In this document: one piece after another, positions 1-7,154 of the stretch
How the letters are laid out: each line of letters opens with the position of its first letter
Position numbering within the stretch: the first letter of the stretch is position 1
DNA from: CALJIC01 sp039805565
Lineage (GTDB): Bacteria > Chloroflexota > Chloroflexia > Chloroflexales > Roseiflexaceae
Length of the DNA: 10,318 nucleotides
NCBI GenBank assembly: GCA_039805565.1
Contig: JBDLTZ010000039.1
Span: forward strand, 1 to 10,318
Direction of reading: 5' to 3'
The notes under the pieces: generated by a model
What the model saw: the letters and a program-made list of their open reading frames with translations, nothing else
Told to the model about the DNA's origin: nothing
Databases searched by the model: none
Made by a program: the position numbers and the translations under genes

Positions 1-477
1 GTACCCGCCCTCGGCGTGGTCTTTGGCCGGGACGCCGGAGCCGAACTGGCCGTACTGCTCGACGAGCGTGGCCATCACCTCGACCGCCTCGGCCGCGCTC
101 CGGCCGCGCTCCAGGCCGAGCCGCACGAGGTCCATCCCCAGCAGGCCGAAGCGCGGCGCGTTGCCTGCCCGGTACGCGGCAGCGGCGGCGCTGAACGTCC
201 TGGTGTAGATCGCCTCGTTTCCGATCGCCACACGGTGTTCGTTGATGCCCTCCTCGTACCCCCAGCACCAGTATGGGCTGGAGCCCAGCGTGGCGTAGGT
301 GGTCTGCGCCTGCGGGATCGCGATGTACTCCAGGGCGAGCGTGCTGCCCGCGGACCATGTAGCGCGCGGGTGGCGCACCAGCGGCTGGCAGTCGAACATC
401 GGGCGATCGCTGTTCTTGGCGAAGATGACGTTCCCCGAGGCGGTGACGTCCCTCAGGGCGACCCAGGTGTCGCACAT
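1..477 (-). CDS. Secernin-family / C69-type Ntn hydrolase (dipeptidase-like), N-terminal part, cut by window edge
   Basis: The reverse strand reads open from an ATG at 477 to the window edge, giving 159 N-terminal residues and no stop. The protein begins MCDTWVAL and continues with FAKNSDRP (residues 19-26), YIAIPQAQTTYATLGSSPYW (51-70), WGYEEGINEHRVAIGNEAIY (72-91), GLLGMDLVRLGLERG (111-125) and EQYGQFGSG (140-148). This is the pattern I know from secernins and related C69 peptidases. In that family Met1 is removed so that Cys2 becomes the N-terminal nucleophile of an Ntn hydrolase, and Cys2 is present here. The family includes dipeptidases, but the substrate of this member cannot be read. 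No signal peptide is seen, so it should be cytoplasmic. The start is well supported: AAGGAG lies 8 nt upstream. It follows the glycosyltransferase gene on the same strand after 92 bp, so read-through is possible but no functional link is evident. Confidence 0.85.
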   Translation of the reverse strand, partial: MCDTWVALRDVTASGNVIFAKNSDRPMFDCQPLVRHPRATWSAGSTLALEYIAIPQAQTTYATLGSSPYWCWGYEEGINEHRVAIGNEAIYTRTFSAAAAAYRAGNAPRFGLLGMDLVRLGLERGRSAAEAVEVMATLVEQYGQFGSGVPAKDHAEGGY

Positions 478-485
478 AGTCCGAG

Positions 486-491
486 CTCCTT
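486..491 (-). promoter_or_regulatory. Ribosome binding site of the secernin-like gene
   Basis: AAGGAG on the minus strand, ending 8 nt before the ATG at 477. It fixes the start that places Cys at residue 2. Confidence 0.75.
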
Positions 492-569
492 CTGATCGAC
501 GGCTAGCCGGCCGCTCGCCCTACTTCATCCGCCACGTGCGCCGGGTGTGGGGCGCGAGGAGATGACGCC

Positions 570-3155
570 CTACGGCCAGCGGTAGGGTACCCCGCCCGGC
601 AGCCGCAGGTATGCCTCGCCGACGTTCGCGGCGCGCACCTCGCCCTCCGGCGACCGCTCGATGCGCGCGTACGTGGTGTACAGCACTTCGCGCGGGCCCC
701 GCGTGAAGCCCACCAGCTCCCCGTACGCCGCGCTGCGCCCCGTAGTGTCGTAGTAGTCCATCAGCGGGTTGATGCCGTTGTCCGACGAGTCGAACGTGAG
801 CAGGTCGGTCTCCGCCAGGCTGAGCAGCGAGCCAAGCGCCACACGCTCGACTGCGCCCTCCGCCAGGCGGTAGCACGCGCGCTGGAAGCACTGCGCCGTG
901 AAGCCCTTGAACGGCACAGCCGGCGTGATCGGGTCGCCCGGCCCGTCGTAGTCCCCGTCGCGCAGCCAGGCCTCGAGCAGCGGCGCGGGCACGAAGTAGC
1001 CGCCCTCGCCCAGGTAGCGCCCGGTGAGGTCGCCCACATCCAGCGGGATCGCTGCTCGCGTCGCATCCTTCAGCGGCGTCACATCTGCGCCGCCCGCCCG
1101 CAGCGCCACGCGGAGCGCGTACGCCCCGGGCTCGAGGTCGGGGGGCAGCGCCAGCGGCTGCATATGCTGCACTGCCTCGCTGGCCCAGTCGCGCGGCGGG
1201 AGCACGCCGTACAGCAGCGGCAGCACGCTCTCTGTCAGCGGCTGGCCGGCCGCATCTACCAGGGTTACCGCCACCTCGCAGCCGCCGGGCACTGTGTCGC
1301 AGGCGCTGGTTTCGGCGGAGCGCAGGTCCAACGTCAGCGCCACGAGCTCGCCGCCGCTGTAGGCCGCGCCTCCGGGCCGAGTGAGCGCCGCGCCCTCGAC
1401 GCGTAGGCCGGCGCCGAGGTCGAATGCCATTACGGCGGGGGCGCCTGAGTCCACCGGCCGGTAGAGGTCGTACGGGCCGCGCGAGCCGTCCTGCGCGTAG
1501 CGGCGGGTGATCAACGTCATCATCTCGGGCGTGAGCCAGTTACCCAGGTAGTCCAGCACCACCAGCGGCACGCGGCCATTTGCCATGGCGCGCAGGAGCG
1601 GCCGCTGGTCCCACAGTCCCACGTCGTGGAGCTGGCGGTGCTCAAAGGCCTGGTGGCGGGCGAGCTGCCCGGCCTGGGCCGCGATCCCGGGGAGGTCGGT
1701 GAAGATCGGGGCGCCCGCCGCGCGCACCTCGTCCACGAGCGCGGCGTTCACGCGCCCCAGCGCCGCCAGCACCTCCGCCTCGCGCCGCAGATCCTGCCAC
1801 ACGCCGTAGCCGCCGAACGCTACGCGCGCGGGGCTCCGGCCCTCGATCAGACCGTAGGGCTTGAGGTAGGTCTCGCTCCACAGCGGCACGTAGCGCAGGA
1901 GCGACGCGGCGACGAGGGCGGGCACGAGGAAGAAGGATAAACGATAAACGATAAAGAATATACGCTGAAGGCTGACGTTGTGATTGCTCAGCCGCTTCTC
2001 GTTTATTGTCTGTTGTGTGGCATTCAGCGTTTGAGCCGCCAGCCACACCAGCCCGGCGTACAGCTCGAGGAAGTAGTTCAGGTAGGCGCCGACCTTGCCC
2101 ACGCCCAGGGCCACGACCGCACCGAAGAGCGCGTAATACACGGGGAGCAGCTGCTCGGCGCCACCAGCGCGGCGCGGCGCGATGAGGCCCAGGGCCGCGC
2201 CAAGCGCCCCGGCTGCGAACAGCGGCCACAGAATCGCGAGCTGCCTGTCCCAGAAGTCAGCGCCGAGCAGCCAGTCGATCGGGTTGGCGTTGGCCGTCAC
2301 CACGTGGGTGAAGAACCAGCCGCCGCTGGCGAGCTGGAGCAGGGCGAAGGTCAGGCCGCCGATGCCCCCCAGTGCCAGCCCGAGCCGGATGGCGCGCCGC
2401 CAGTCGCGGAAGAGCAGCCAGAGCAGCGACGCGGCGGGGGCGGCTAGAAGGGAGGGCTTGACGAACAGGCTAAGCGCGAGCAGCAGCGCCGGCCAGAGCA
2501 CCGAGCCGCCCGCCGCGGCCTGCCGCACCAGCACCAGCCCCCACAGGCCCAGACAGACGCCGAGCATGTCTACGCGCATCACTGCTGACCACTCGCGCAC
2601 GATCGGCAGGCCGAGGAAGGCCAGGACGATGAGGGCTTGAGCGCTAAACGCTGAACGCTGAACGCTGAACCCCGACTGCGGCGCCCGAAGCTGCCGGCTG
2701 GAATTGACCACGCCCTGCTGGCTTTCCGCCTTCTGGCTTTGCGACAGCAGCCATAGTGCCGCGACGCAGCCGAGGGTGGCGAGGAGCGACACCAGCCGCC
2801 CGGCGAGGAGCGGCCCGGAAGTCTCGTCGTCCACGACGTACGAGAGCGCCAGCGCGGCCAGGTGGTAGATCGGCGGGTAGTTCACTACCGCGTACGGCGG
2901 CGCGTCGGGGTCGGCGTAGAGCGCCCAGATCGGCGTGCCCGCGCGGAGCACCTGGACCTGAGCCAGCAGCGGCCCCTCGCCGTAGTCCAGCGGGTACGGG
3001 TAGCTCAGCAGGTTGCCCGTGCGCACAGCGAAGAACAGCAGCTCGGCGGCGACGATCGGCGCCAGCAGCAGAGCCGGTAGCCAGGTGAGCGCGGACCGCA
3101 GCACGAGCGCCATGCGGTGCGAACGGGACGATGATGGGGCTGTTGTCTCGATCAT
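570..3155 (-). CDS. GT-C-like (GT39/ArnT-type) polytopic membrane glycosyltransferase with large extracytoplasmic C-terminal region
   Basis: An 861-aa protein whose N-terminal ~420 residues are dominated by hydrophobic helices, for example 21-44, 96-107, 118-137, 173-186, 195-212, 219-248, 258-276, 305-326, 337-356, 360-374 and 399-420. After the first helix comes LDYGEG (56-61). An acidic pair in this first outer loop is typical of lipid-phosphosugar-dependent GT-C enzymes and supports transfer of a sugar from a polyprenyl-phosphate donor outside the membrane; the substrate is unknown. Residues ~421-861 are hydrophilic. Within them, 575-710 looks like a beta-sandwich. Residues 711-780 (TGRYLGEGGYF, PITPAVPFKGF, QCFQRACYRL) resemble a domain I recall from Chloroflexota secreted proteins; this is uncertain. 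Two in-frame repeat insertions lie at residues ~136-172 and ~374-407. The ATG at 3155 lacks a good ribosome binding site but sits 9 nt from a TATCAT box, so a leaderless start is likely. Met15 is an alternative start with no better signal. Confidence 0.75.
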   Translation of the reverse strand: MIETTAPSSSRSHRMALVLRSALTWLPALLLAPIVAAELLFFAVRTGNLLSYPYPLDYGEGPLLAQVQVLRAGTPIWALYADPDAPPYAVVNYPPIYHLAALALSYVVDDETSGPLLAGRLVSLLATLGCVAALWLLSQSQKAESQQGVVNSSRQLRAPQSGFSVQRSAFSAQALIVLAFLGLPIVREWSAVMRVDMLGVCLGLWGLVLVRQAAAGGSVLWPALLLALSLFVKPSLLAAPAASLLWLLFRDWRRAIRLGLALGGIGGLTFALLQLASGGWFFTHVVTANANPIDWLLGADFWDRQLAILWPLFAAGALGAALGLIAPRRAGGAEQLLPVYYALFGAVVALGVGKVGAYLNYFLELYAGLVWLAAQTLNATQQTINEKRLSNHNVSLQRIFFIVYRLSFFLVPALVAASLLRYVPLWSETYLKPYGLIEGRSPARVAFGGYGVWQDLRREAEVLAALGRVNAALVDEVRAAGAPIFTDLPGIAAQAGQLARHQAFEHRQLHDVGLWDQRPLLRAMANGRVPLVVLDYLGNWLTPEMMTLITRRYAQDGSRGPYDLYRPVDSGAPAVMAFDLGAGLRVEGAALTRPGGAAYSGGELVALTLDLRSAETSACDTVPGGCEVAVTLVDAAGQPLTESVLPLLYGVLPPRDWASEAVQHMQPLALPPDLEPGAYALRVALRAGGADVTPLKDATRAAIPLDVGDLTGRYLGEGGYFVPAPLLEAWLRDGDYDGPGDPITPAVPFKGFTAQCFQRACYRLAEGAVERVALGSLLSLAETDLLTFDSSDNGINPLMDYYDTTGRSAAYGELVGFTRGPREVLYTTYARIERSPEGEVRAANVGEAYLRLPGGVPYRWP
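1936..2035. repeat. Heptamer-repeat insertion inside the glycosyltransferase gene (second site)
   Basis: Six consecutive 7-bp units occupy 1936-1977: two GATAAAC, one GATAAAG, one diverged unit, then GCTGAAG and GCTGACG. After a ~23-bp centre, units of the opposite orientation run in 7-bp steps from 2001 to 2035, including GTTTATT at 2001-2007 and ATTCAGC at 2022-2028. The segment is clearly more AT-rich than the gene around it. On the coding strand it is stop-free and encodes roughly residues 374-407, a polar stretch followed by VYRLSF, between two hydrophobic segments. Confidence 0.7.
2641..2748. repeat. Heptamer-repeat insertion inside the glycosyltransferase gene (first site)
   Basis: One GCTAAAC (2643-2649) is followed by three perfect GCTGAAC units (2650-2670). 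Towards 2748 comes a second run with the imperfect repeat CTGGCTTT at about 2717 and 2732. Read on the coding strand the heptamer gives the cyclic peptide VQRSAFS, seen as FSVQRSAFSA at residues 163-172. The whole stretch inserts about 35 polar residues between two hydrophobic helices. Confidence 0.7.
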
Positions 3156-3164
3156 AGCCGCCGG

Positions 3165-3193
3165 ATGATAGGCGATCGGGCGAGAAGGTGCAA
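3165..3193 (-). promoter_or_regulatory. Candidate promoter of the glycosyltransferase gene (near-leaderless)
   Basis: TTGCAC (3188-3193), a 17-nt spacer and TATCAT (3165-3170) on the minus strand. The -10 box ends 9 nt before the ATG at 3155, so transcription would begin at or within a few bases of the start codon. This fits the lack of a clear ribosome binding site there. Confidence 0.5.
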
Positions 3194-3263
3194 GCTCGGG
3201 GTGGGAGGCCGATCAGCTGCCTGAGCCCGTGGCCACACGCCCCTTCCGCTTCGATTTCGCTGC

Positions 3264-3298
3264 TTGCAGCGTTACGTGCCTGCGTGTATAGTACACGC
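3264..3298 (+). promoter_or_regulatory. Candidate glgP promoter with overlapping operator-like inverted repeat
   Basis: TTGCAG (3264-3269), a 17-nt spacer and TATAGT (3287-3292) on the plus strand. The -10 box is embedded in a perfect 7-bp inverted repeat: GCGTGTA (3282-3288), 3-nt spacer, TACACGC (3292-3298). A protein bound there would block the promoter. The predicted leader is about 110 nt before the TTG start at 3409. Confidence 0.5.
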
Positions 3299-3392
3299 GG
3301 CACAGCGCAACGGCGCGGCCTACTGATGCCGCCACGTACTCTCGCGCGATCTTCAACGATGTCTGTTGCCCGATCGCAGTTAGCAGAGAGCT

Positions 3393-3400
3393 AGAGGAGG
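3393..3400 (+). promoter_or_regulatory. Ribosome binding site that decides the TTG start of glgP
   Basis: AGAGGAGG ends 8 nt before TTG at 3409. The reading frame has no ATG near this point and the encoded N-terminus matches the family from here on, so the TTG is taken as the start. Confidence 0.8.
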
Positions 3401-3408
3401 CTATCCCC

Positions 3409-5547
3409 TTGAGCATCGCAAGCGCCGATCTTCTTTTTACCCCGACGCCGGAGCGTATCGCGCGCCTCCGCGAACTGGCCTACAACCTGTGGTGGACCTG
3501 GCACCCGGAGGCGCAGGAGCTGTACCGCGCGATCGACCCCGAGCTGTGGGAGGCGGACTACCACAACCCGGTTGAGTTCCTGCGCGACGTTCGCCAGCGC
3601 AAGCTGGAGGCCGCGGCGGCCGACGAGAGCTACCTGCGCCAGTACGACCAGGTGATGGTCGCGTTCGACCGCTACGTGCGCGCGGATGATACCTGGTACA
3701 AGCAGACCTTCCCGAACGCGGGCGGTGAGCAGATCGCCTACTTCTCGGCCGAATTCGGCCTGCACGAGAGCCTGCCGATCTACTCCGGCGGCCTCGGCGT
3801 CCTGGCCGGCGACCACGTCAAGGAGGCCAGCGACCTCGGCTTGCCCTTCGTGGCCGTGGGTTTCATCTACCCGCAGGGCTACTTCCGCCAGCGCCTGGAC
3901 CACAGCGGCTGGCAGGAAGCGATCTACTCGAAGATGAACTTTGCCGACGTCCCGGCGACGCCGGCGGTGGATCCGAGCGGCCGCGAAGTGGTGGTGGAGG
4001 TGGAGCTCCCCGGCCGCATGATCTACGCCAAGGTGTACCGCGTGCAGGTGGGCCGTGTGTCGCTGTTCCTGATGGACACCGACATCCACCCGAACAGCCC
4101 GCAGGACCGCGAGCTGGCCGCGCGGCTCTATGGCGGTGACCAGGAGATGCGCGTCGCCCAGGAGATCGTGCTGGGCATCGGCGGCGTGCGCGCGCTACGG
4201 CAGATGGGCATCAGCCCCACCGCCTGGCACATGAACGAGGGGCACTCGGCCTTCCTGGTGCTCGAGCTGGCGCGCGAGCAGGTGAAGCAGGGCCGGCCGT
4301 TCGCCGAGGTGATCGAGGACGTGCGGCGCCACTCGGTGTTCACCACCCACACGCCCGTGCCGGCCGGCAACGATGCCTTCCCGCTGCCGCTGATGGAGAA
4401 GTACTTCCCGCAGTTCTGGCCGCAGCTCGGCCTGAACCGCGAGCAGTTCCTCGACGTCGCTATGCAGCACCAGACCTGGGGGCCGACCTTCGCGATGACC
4501 GTGCTGGCGATCCGTACCTCGCGCGCACGCAATGGCGTGAGCAAGCTGCACGGCCACGTGGCGCGTGGCATGTGGCAGTGGCTCTACCCCGGCCAGGCCC
4601 AGGAAGACGTGCCGATCACCTCGATCACCAACGGCGTCCACACCGCCACCTGGCTCGCGCCGCAGATGCGCCAGCTCTTCGACGAGGCCATGGGGCCGGA
4701 CTGGGAGCGGACGCTGGACGACGTGGAGCAGTGGCGTAAGATCCACGAGATCCCGAACTCGCGGCTGTGGGGGATCAAGCAGGCGCTTAAGCACGACCTC
4801 GTGACCTTTGCGCGCGAGCGGACCCGCCAGCGGCACCTGCGCCTCGGCTACCCGCCGCTGGTGTGGCCGGTGCTCGAGGACGGTATCTTCACGATCGGGT
4901 TTGCGCGGCGCTTTGCCACCTACAAGCGCGCAACGCTGCTGTTCAAGGACACCGAGCGGCTTAAGTACCTGCTGAACCGCTCCGACCGGCCGATGCAGAT
5001 CGTCTTCGCCGGCAAGGCTCACCCGGCCGATGACCCGGGCAAGATGTTCATCCAGCAGGTCTACCAGATGTCGCAGCAGCCGGGCTTCCTTGGCCGCATC
5101 CTCTTCCTCGAGGAGTACGACATGTGCGTGGCGCGTCACCTGGTGTCGGGCGTGGACGTGTGGCTCAATACCCCGCGCCGGCCGCACGAGGCCAGCGGCA
5201 CCAGCGGCCAGAAGGCCAGCCTCAACGGCGTGGTCAACGTGAGCATCCTGGACGGCTGGTGGCCCGAGGCGTACAACGGCAAGAACGGCTGGGCGGTGGG
5301 CGATGAGCGCGAGTACCACAACCTGGACGAGCAGGACTGGAACGACTCGCAGCACCTGTATCACATCCTCGAGAACGAGGTGCTGCCGCTGTACTACGAT
5401 CGCGGCGCCGACGGAGTGCCGCACCAGTGGATGGCCTATGCCAAGGAGGCCATCACCACCGTGGCGCCGGTGTTCAGCACGCGCCGCATGGTCAAGGACT
5501 ACGTGCGGCAGCTGTACATGCCGGCCGCCGCGGGCGTCGAGGTATAA
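3409..5547 (+). CDS. glgP: Alpha-glucan phosphorylase (GT35, short bacterial type with DUF3417-like N-terminus)
   Basis: A 712-aa cytoplasmic enzyme expected to split glycogen or maltodextrin with phosphate, releasing glucose 1-phosphate. The N-terminal ~100 residues (RELAYNLWWTWHPEAQELYR) match the DUF3417 region found before the catalytic part in short bacterial phosphorylases. The catalytic region shows YFSAEFGL (111-118), YSGGLGVLAGDH (125-136), WHMNEGH (273-279), FTTHTP (311-316), FARRFATYKRA (498-508) and GTSGQKASLNG near the C-terminus. Lys602 in that last motif is the expected pyridoxal-phosphate Schiff-base lysine. Length fits the TIGR02094-type group rather than the longer classical glycogen phosphorylase. 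It uses a TTG start. It is transcribed alone, divergent from the glycosyltransferase and convergent with pspA. No other glycogen gene is visible, so the symbol denotes the family and not a proven physiological substrate. Confidence 0.93.
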   Translation: MSIASADLLFTPTPERIARLRELAYNLWWTWHPEAQELYRAIDPELWEADYHNPVEFLRDVRQRKLEAAAADESYLRQYDQVMVAFDRYVRADDTWYKQTFPNAGGEQIAYFSAEFGLHESLPIYSGGLGVLAGDHVKEASDLGLPFVAVGFIYPQGYFRQRLDHSGWQEAIYSKMNFADVPATPAVDPSGREVVVEVELPGRMIYAKVYRVQVGRVSLFLMDTDIHPNSPQDRELAARLYGGDQEMRVAQEIVLGIGGVRALRQMGISPTAWHMNEGHSAFLVLELAREQVKQGRPFAEVIEDVRRHSVFTTHTPVPAGNDAFPLPLMEKYFPQFWPQLGLNREQFLDVAMQHQTWGPTFAMTVLAIRTSRARNGVSKLHGHVARGMWQWLYPGQAQEDVPITSITNGVHTATWLAPQMRQLFDEAMGPDWERTLDDVEQWRKIHEIPNSRLWGIKQALKHDLVTFARERTRQRHLRLGYPPLVWPVLEDGIFTIGFARRFATYKRATLLFKDTERLKYLLNRSDRPMQIVFAGKAHPADDPGKMFIQQVYQMSQQPGFLGRILFLEEYDMCVARHLVSGVDVWLNTPRRPHEASGTSGQKASLNGVVNVSILDGWWPEAYNGKNGWAVGDEREYHNLDEQDWNDSQHLYHILENEVLPLYYDRGADGVPHQWMAYAKEAITTVAPVFSTRRMVKDYVRQLYMPAAAGVEV

Positions 5548-5551
5548 CAAA

Positions 5552-5586
5552 GGGGGTGTGGGGGTGCCGAACTCCCCCACACCCCC
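5552..5586. terminator. Bidirectional hairpin between convergent glgP and pspA
   Basis: A perfect 13-bp stem: GGGGGTGTGGGGG (5552-5564) pairs with CCCCCACACCCCC (5574-5586) around a 9-nt loop. It starts 4 nt after the glgP stop and ends 16 nt before the pspA stop. Neither side has a T-run, so it is not a textbook intrinsic terminator, but position and strength fit a role in ending both transcripts or protecting their 3' ends. Confidence 0.65.
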
Positions 5587-5602
5587 GCGGCCCCGGTAGC
5601 TG

Positions 5603-6265
5603 CTAAGCCTGCCCCATCCGGCGCTTCAGCTCCTCGAGCTCCGCGTCCACCTCGGAGTCACGCTCCAGATCGCGGAACTTGTTCTCCAGCGTGTCCCCCT
5701 CCAGCTTCGCCATGGCCTCGGCGCGGTCCAGCCGCTCGTCCACGCGCTGCTCGAGCTGGTCGAGCTTATCGAGCGCGCTGATCGAGCTCGCCTGGCGCAC
5801 GGTGCGCTGGATGGCTTCCTGCGTCTGGGCCCGGTTCTTCTTGGCGATGATCAGGTCGCGCTTGGCGCGTGTCTCGGCGATGCGCGTCTGGAGCGAGACC
5901 AGCGCCTCCTGGAGCTTGACGACCTGCTCCTCCTGTGCGTCGGACTGCTGCGTGTACTCCGAGAAGAGCTTGTTGGCCTGCACCTTGCGCGAAAGGGCTG
6001 CCTTTGCCAGAGCCTCGTCGCCGGCTTTGAGTGCGGCCTCGGCCTTGCGCTGCCAGCTCTCGGTCTCGCCCATGTACTGTGCCTCGAGTCGGTTGAGCCG
6101 TGTTGAGTCGGCCATGGCCTGTGCGACGCTCTCCTTGACCTGGTTCTCCTCGTTGGCGAGCTGGCGCAGGTACTCGTTCGCCATCTTCTCGGGGTCCTCG
6201 GCGGAGTCCAGCATCGCGTTGATGTTGGCGCTGAGCAGGTCGCGAATACGCCCAAAGATCGACAT
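5603..6265 (-). CDS. pspA: PspA/IM30 (Vipp1-like) family membrane-stress protein
   Basis: A 220-aa protein. The N-terminus, MSIFGRIRDLLSANINAMLD followed by AEDPEKM, is the classic PspA/IM30 start: an amphipathic helix that binds the inner membrane, then the conserved AEDPEKM segment. The rest is almost wholly charged coiled coil (about 25-155 and 163-217). No signal peptide or transmembrane helix is present. The family forms ESCRT-III-like assemblies that support membrane integrity under envelope stress. The chosen start is the ATG at 6265, because GGAGG lies 8 nt upstream and the family begins at this MSIF. An upstream in-frame ATG at 6334 would add 23 atypical residues lying over the leader. 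No pspF, pspB or pspC neighbour is visible, so it is probably controlled differently from the enterobacterial psp operon. Confidence 0.92.
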   Translation of the reverse strand: MSIFGRIRDLLSANINAMLDSAEDPEKMANEYLRQLANEENQVKESVAQAMADSTRLNRLEAQYMGETESWQRKAEAALKAGDEALAKAALSRKVQANKLFSEYTQQSDAQEEQVVKLQEALVSLQTRIAETRAKRDLIIAKKNRAQTQEAIQRTVRQASSISALDKLDQLEQRVDERLDRAEAMAKLEGDTLENKFRDLERDSEVDAELEELKRRMGQA

Positions 6266-6273
6266 CGTCCTGT

Positions 6274-6278
6274 CCTCC
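6274..6278 (-). promoter_or_regulatory. Ribosome binding site that decides the pspA start
   Basis: GGAGG on the minus strand, 8 nt before the ATG at 6265. It rules in the MSIF start over the longer reading frame. Confidence 0.8.
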
Positions 6279-6340
6279 ATATGTATAGGTGACTGCGGAG
6301 ACGGCGTAGGGTGGCAGAGCCGCAGGTGCGGCACAAGGCT

Positions 6341-6371
6341 ATTCTAGCACAACGGTCTCGCGCGTGTTCAA
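6341..6371 (-). promoter_or_regulatory. Candidate pspA promoter with extended -10
   Basis: On the minus strand TGC directly precedes TAGAAT (6341-6346), an extended -10. TTGAAC (6366-6371) lies upstream with a long 19-nt spacer. The predicted transcript start is near 6334, leaving a leader of about 70 nt before the ATG at 6265. Confidence 0.5.
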
Positions 6372-6409
6372 CAGCAATATACGATGCGGGGGGCGGGTAC
6401 GTTGCGCGG

Positions 6410-7123
6410 CTAGAGTGGTTTACGCGAGGGGACGCCGACGGCGCGCGGGTATAGTGGGGGGGTGTGGCTGATCTTCTCGATGATGACGAGCGTGCGGGCC
6501 TCGAGGCCCGGCAGTTGGACTGTCTCAGGGGCTGCCATGCGCCCGCCGAGCTTCGCGATCGCCGCACGCGCCTCGCGCAGCTCCTCGGTTGGCTGGGGGC
6601 CCTTGGGCGCCAAGACGCGGCCGCCGACGCGACAGAGCGGGAGCAGGTACTCGACCAGGACGCGGAGCTCGGCTACAGCGCGTGCGGTGGAGACGTCGTA
6701 CCGCTCGCGGTAGCGCGGGTTCTGCCCGAGCTCCTCGGCGCGGGTGGTGATCACCTCGACGTCGGCGAGGCCGAGGGTGGCGACCATGTGCTCGAGGAAG
6801 GCGGTCTTCTTAGCGATGCTCTCCACAAGCGTGAGCTTGACCTCGGGGCGCAGGATCTTGAGCGGGAGCCCGGGGAAGCCTGCGCCGGCGCCGATGTCGA
6901 TCAGGCTGGCCGGGGCGGCGCCCCAGCTCTGGGCGAGCCGCAAGCTGTCCAGGAAGTGCCGCGTGACGATATCGCGCTCGTCGGTGATCGCTGTGAGGTT
7001 CACGCGCTCGTTCCAGCTGCGCAGCTCGGCGGCGTAGACGGCGAACTGCTCGAGCTGCTGCTGGGTGAGGGACAAGCCCCAGGCTGATGTTGTCTGTGCT
7101 AACAGGTCCATTCGCTGTGCCAC
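6410..7123 (-). CDS. rsmG: 16S rRNA (guanine-N7) methyltransferase RsmG (GidB)
   Basis: A 237-aa cytoplasmic enzyme that methylates N7 of G527 (E. coli numbering) in 16S rRNA using S-adenosylmethionine. Visible family features are WNERVNLTAI (37-46), the SAM-binding loop LIDIGAGAGFPGLPLKI (74-90), ESIAKKTAFL (101-110), DVSTARAVAEL (143-153), LAPKGP (171-176) and the C-terminal YPRAVGVPSRKPL (225-237). Length is normal. The start is ambiguous. GTG at 7123 has no well-spaced ribosome binding site, while ATG at 7111 (residue 5) has GGAG 11 nt upstream; the difference is only four residues. It begins 31 bp after the nadD stop on the same strand, and no promoter is evident between them, so co-transcription from the nadD promoter is likely. 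Confidence 0.95.
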   Translation of the reverse strand: MAQRMDLLAQTTSAWGLSLTQQQLEQFAVYAAELRSWNERVNLTAITDERDIVTRHFLDSLRLAQSWGAAPASLIDIGAGAGFPGLPLKILRPEVKLTLVESIAKKTAFLEHMVATLGLADVEVITTRAEELGQNPRYRERYDVSTARAVAELRVLVEYLLPLCRVGGRVLAPKGPQPTEELREARAAIAKLGGRMAAPETVQLPGLEARTLVIIEKISHTPPLYPRAVGVPSRKPL

Positions 7124-7154
7124 TCCGGCTGGTGCGCGTCCACCGGTGTATCTG

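Noticed and set aside
16..565. Plus-strand open frames at the left edge
   Set aside because: The minus strand here encodes an unmistakable secernin-type N-terminus with a ribosome binding site. The plus frames are its shadows.
1980..2640. Overlapping plus-strand open frames opposite the glycosyltransferase
   Set aside because: They lie antisense to a gene with a clear membrane topology, and read as Ala/Arg/Ser- or Glu/Gln-rich low-complexity sequence.
2643..2670. Possible CRISPR-like repeat array
   Set aside because: The units are only 7 bp and directly abut one another without spacers, so this is a simple tandem repeat.
4195..5580. Long minus-strand open frame (461 codons) opposite glgP
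   Set aside because: It is the antisense shadow of a fully conserved phosphorylase. Its product is low-complexity His/Val/Arg-rich sequence with no family features, and GC-rich codons leave such frames open by chance.
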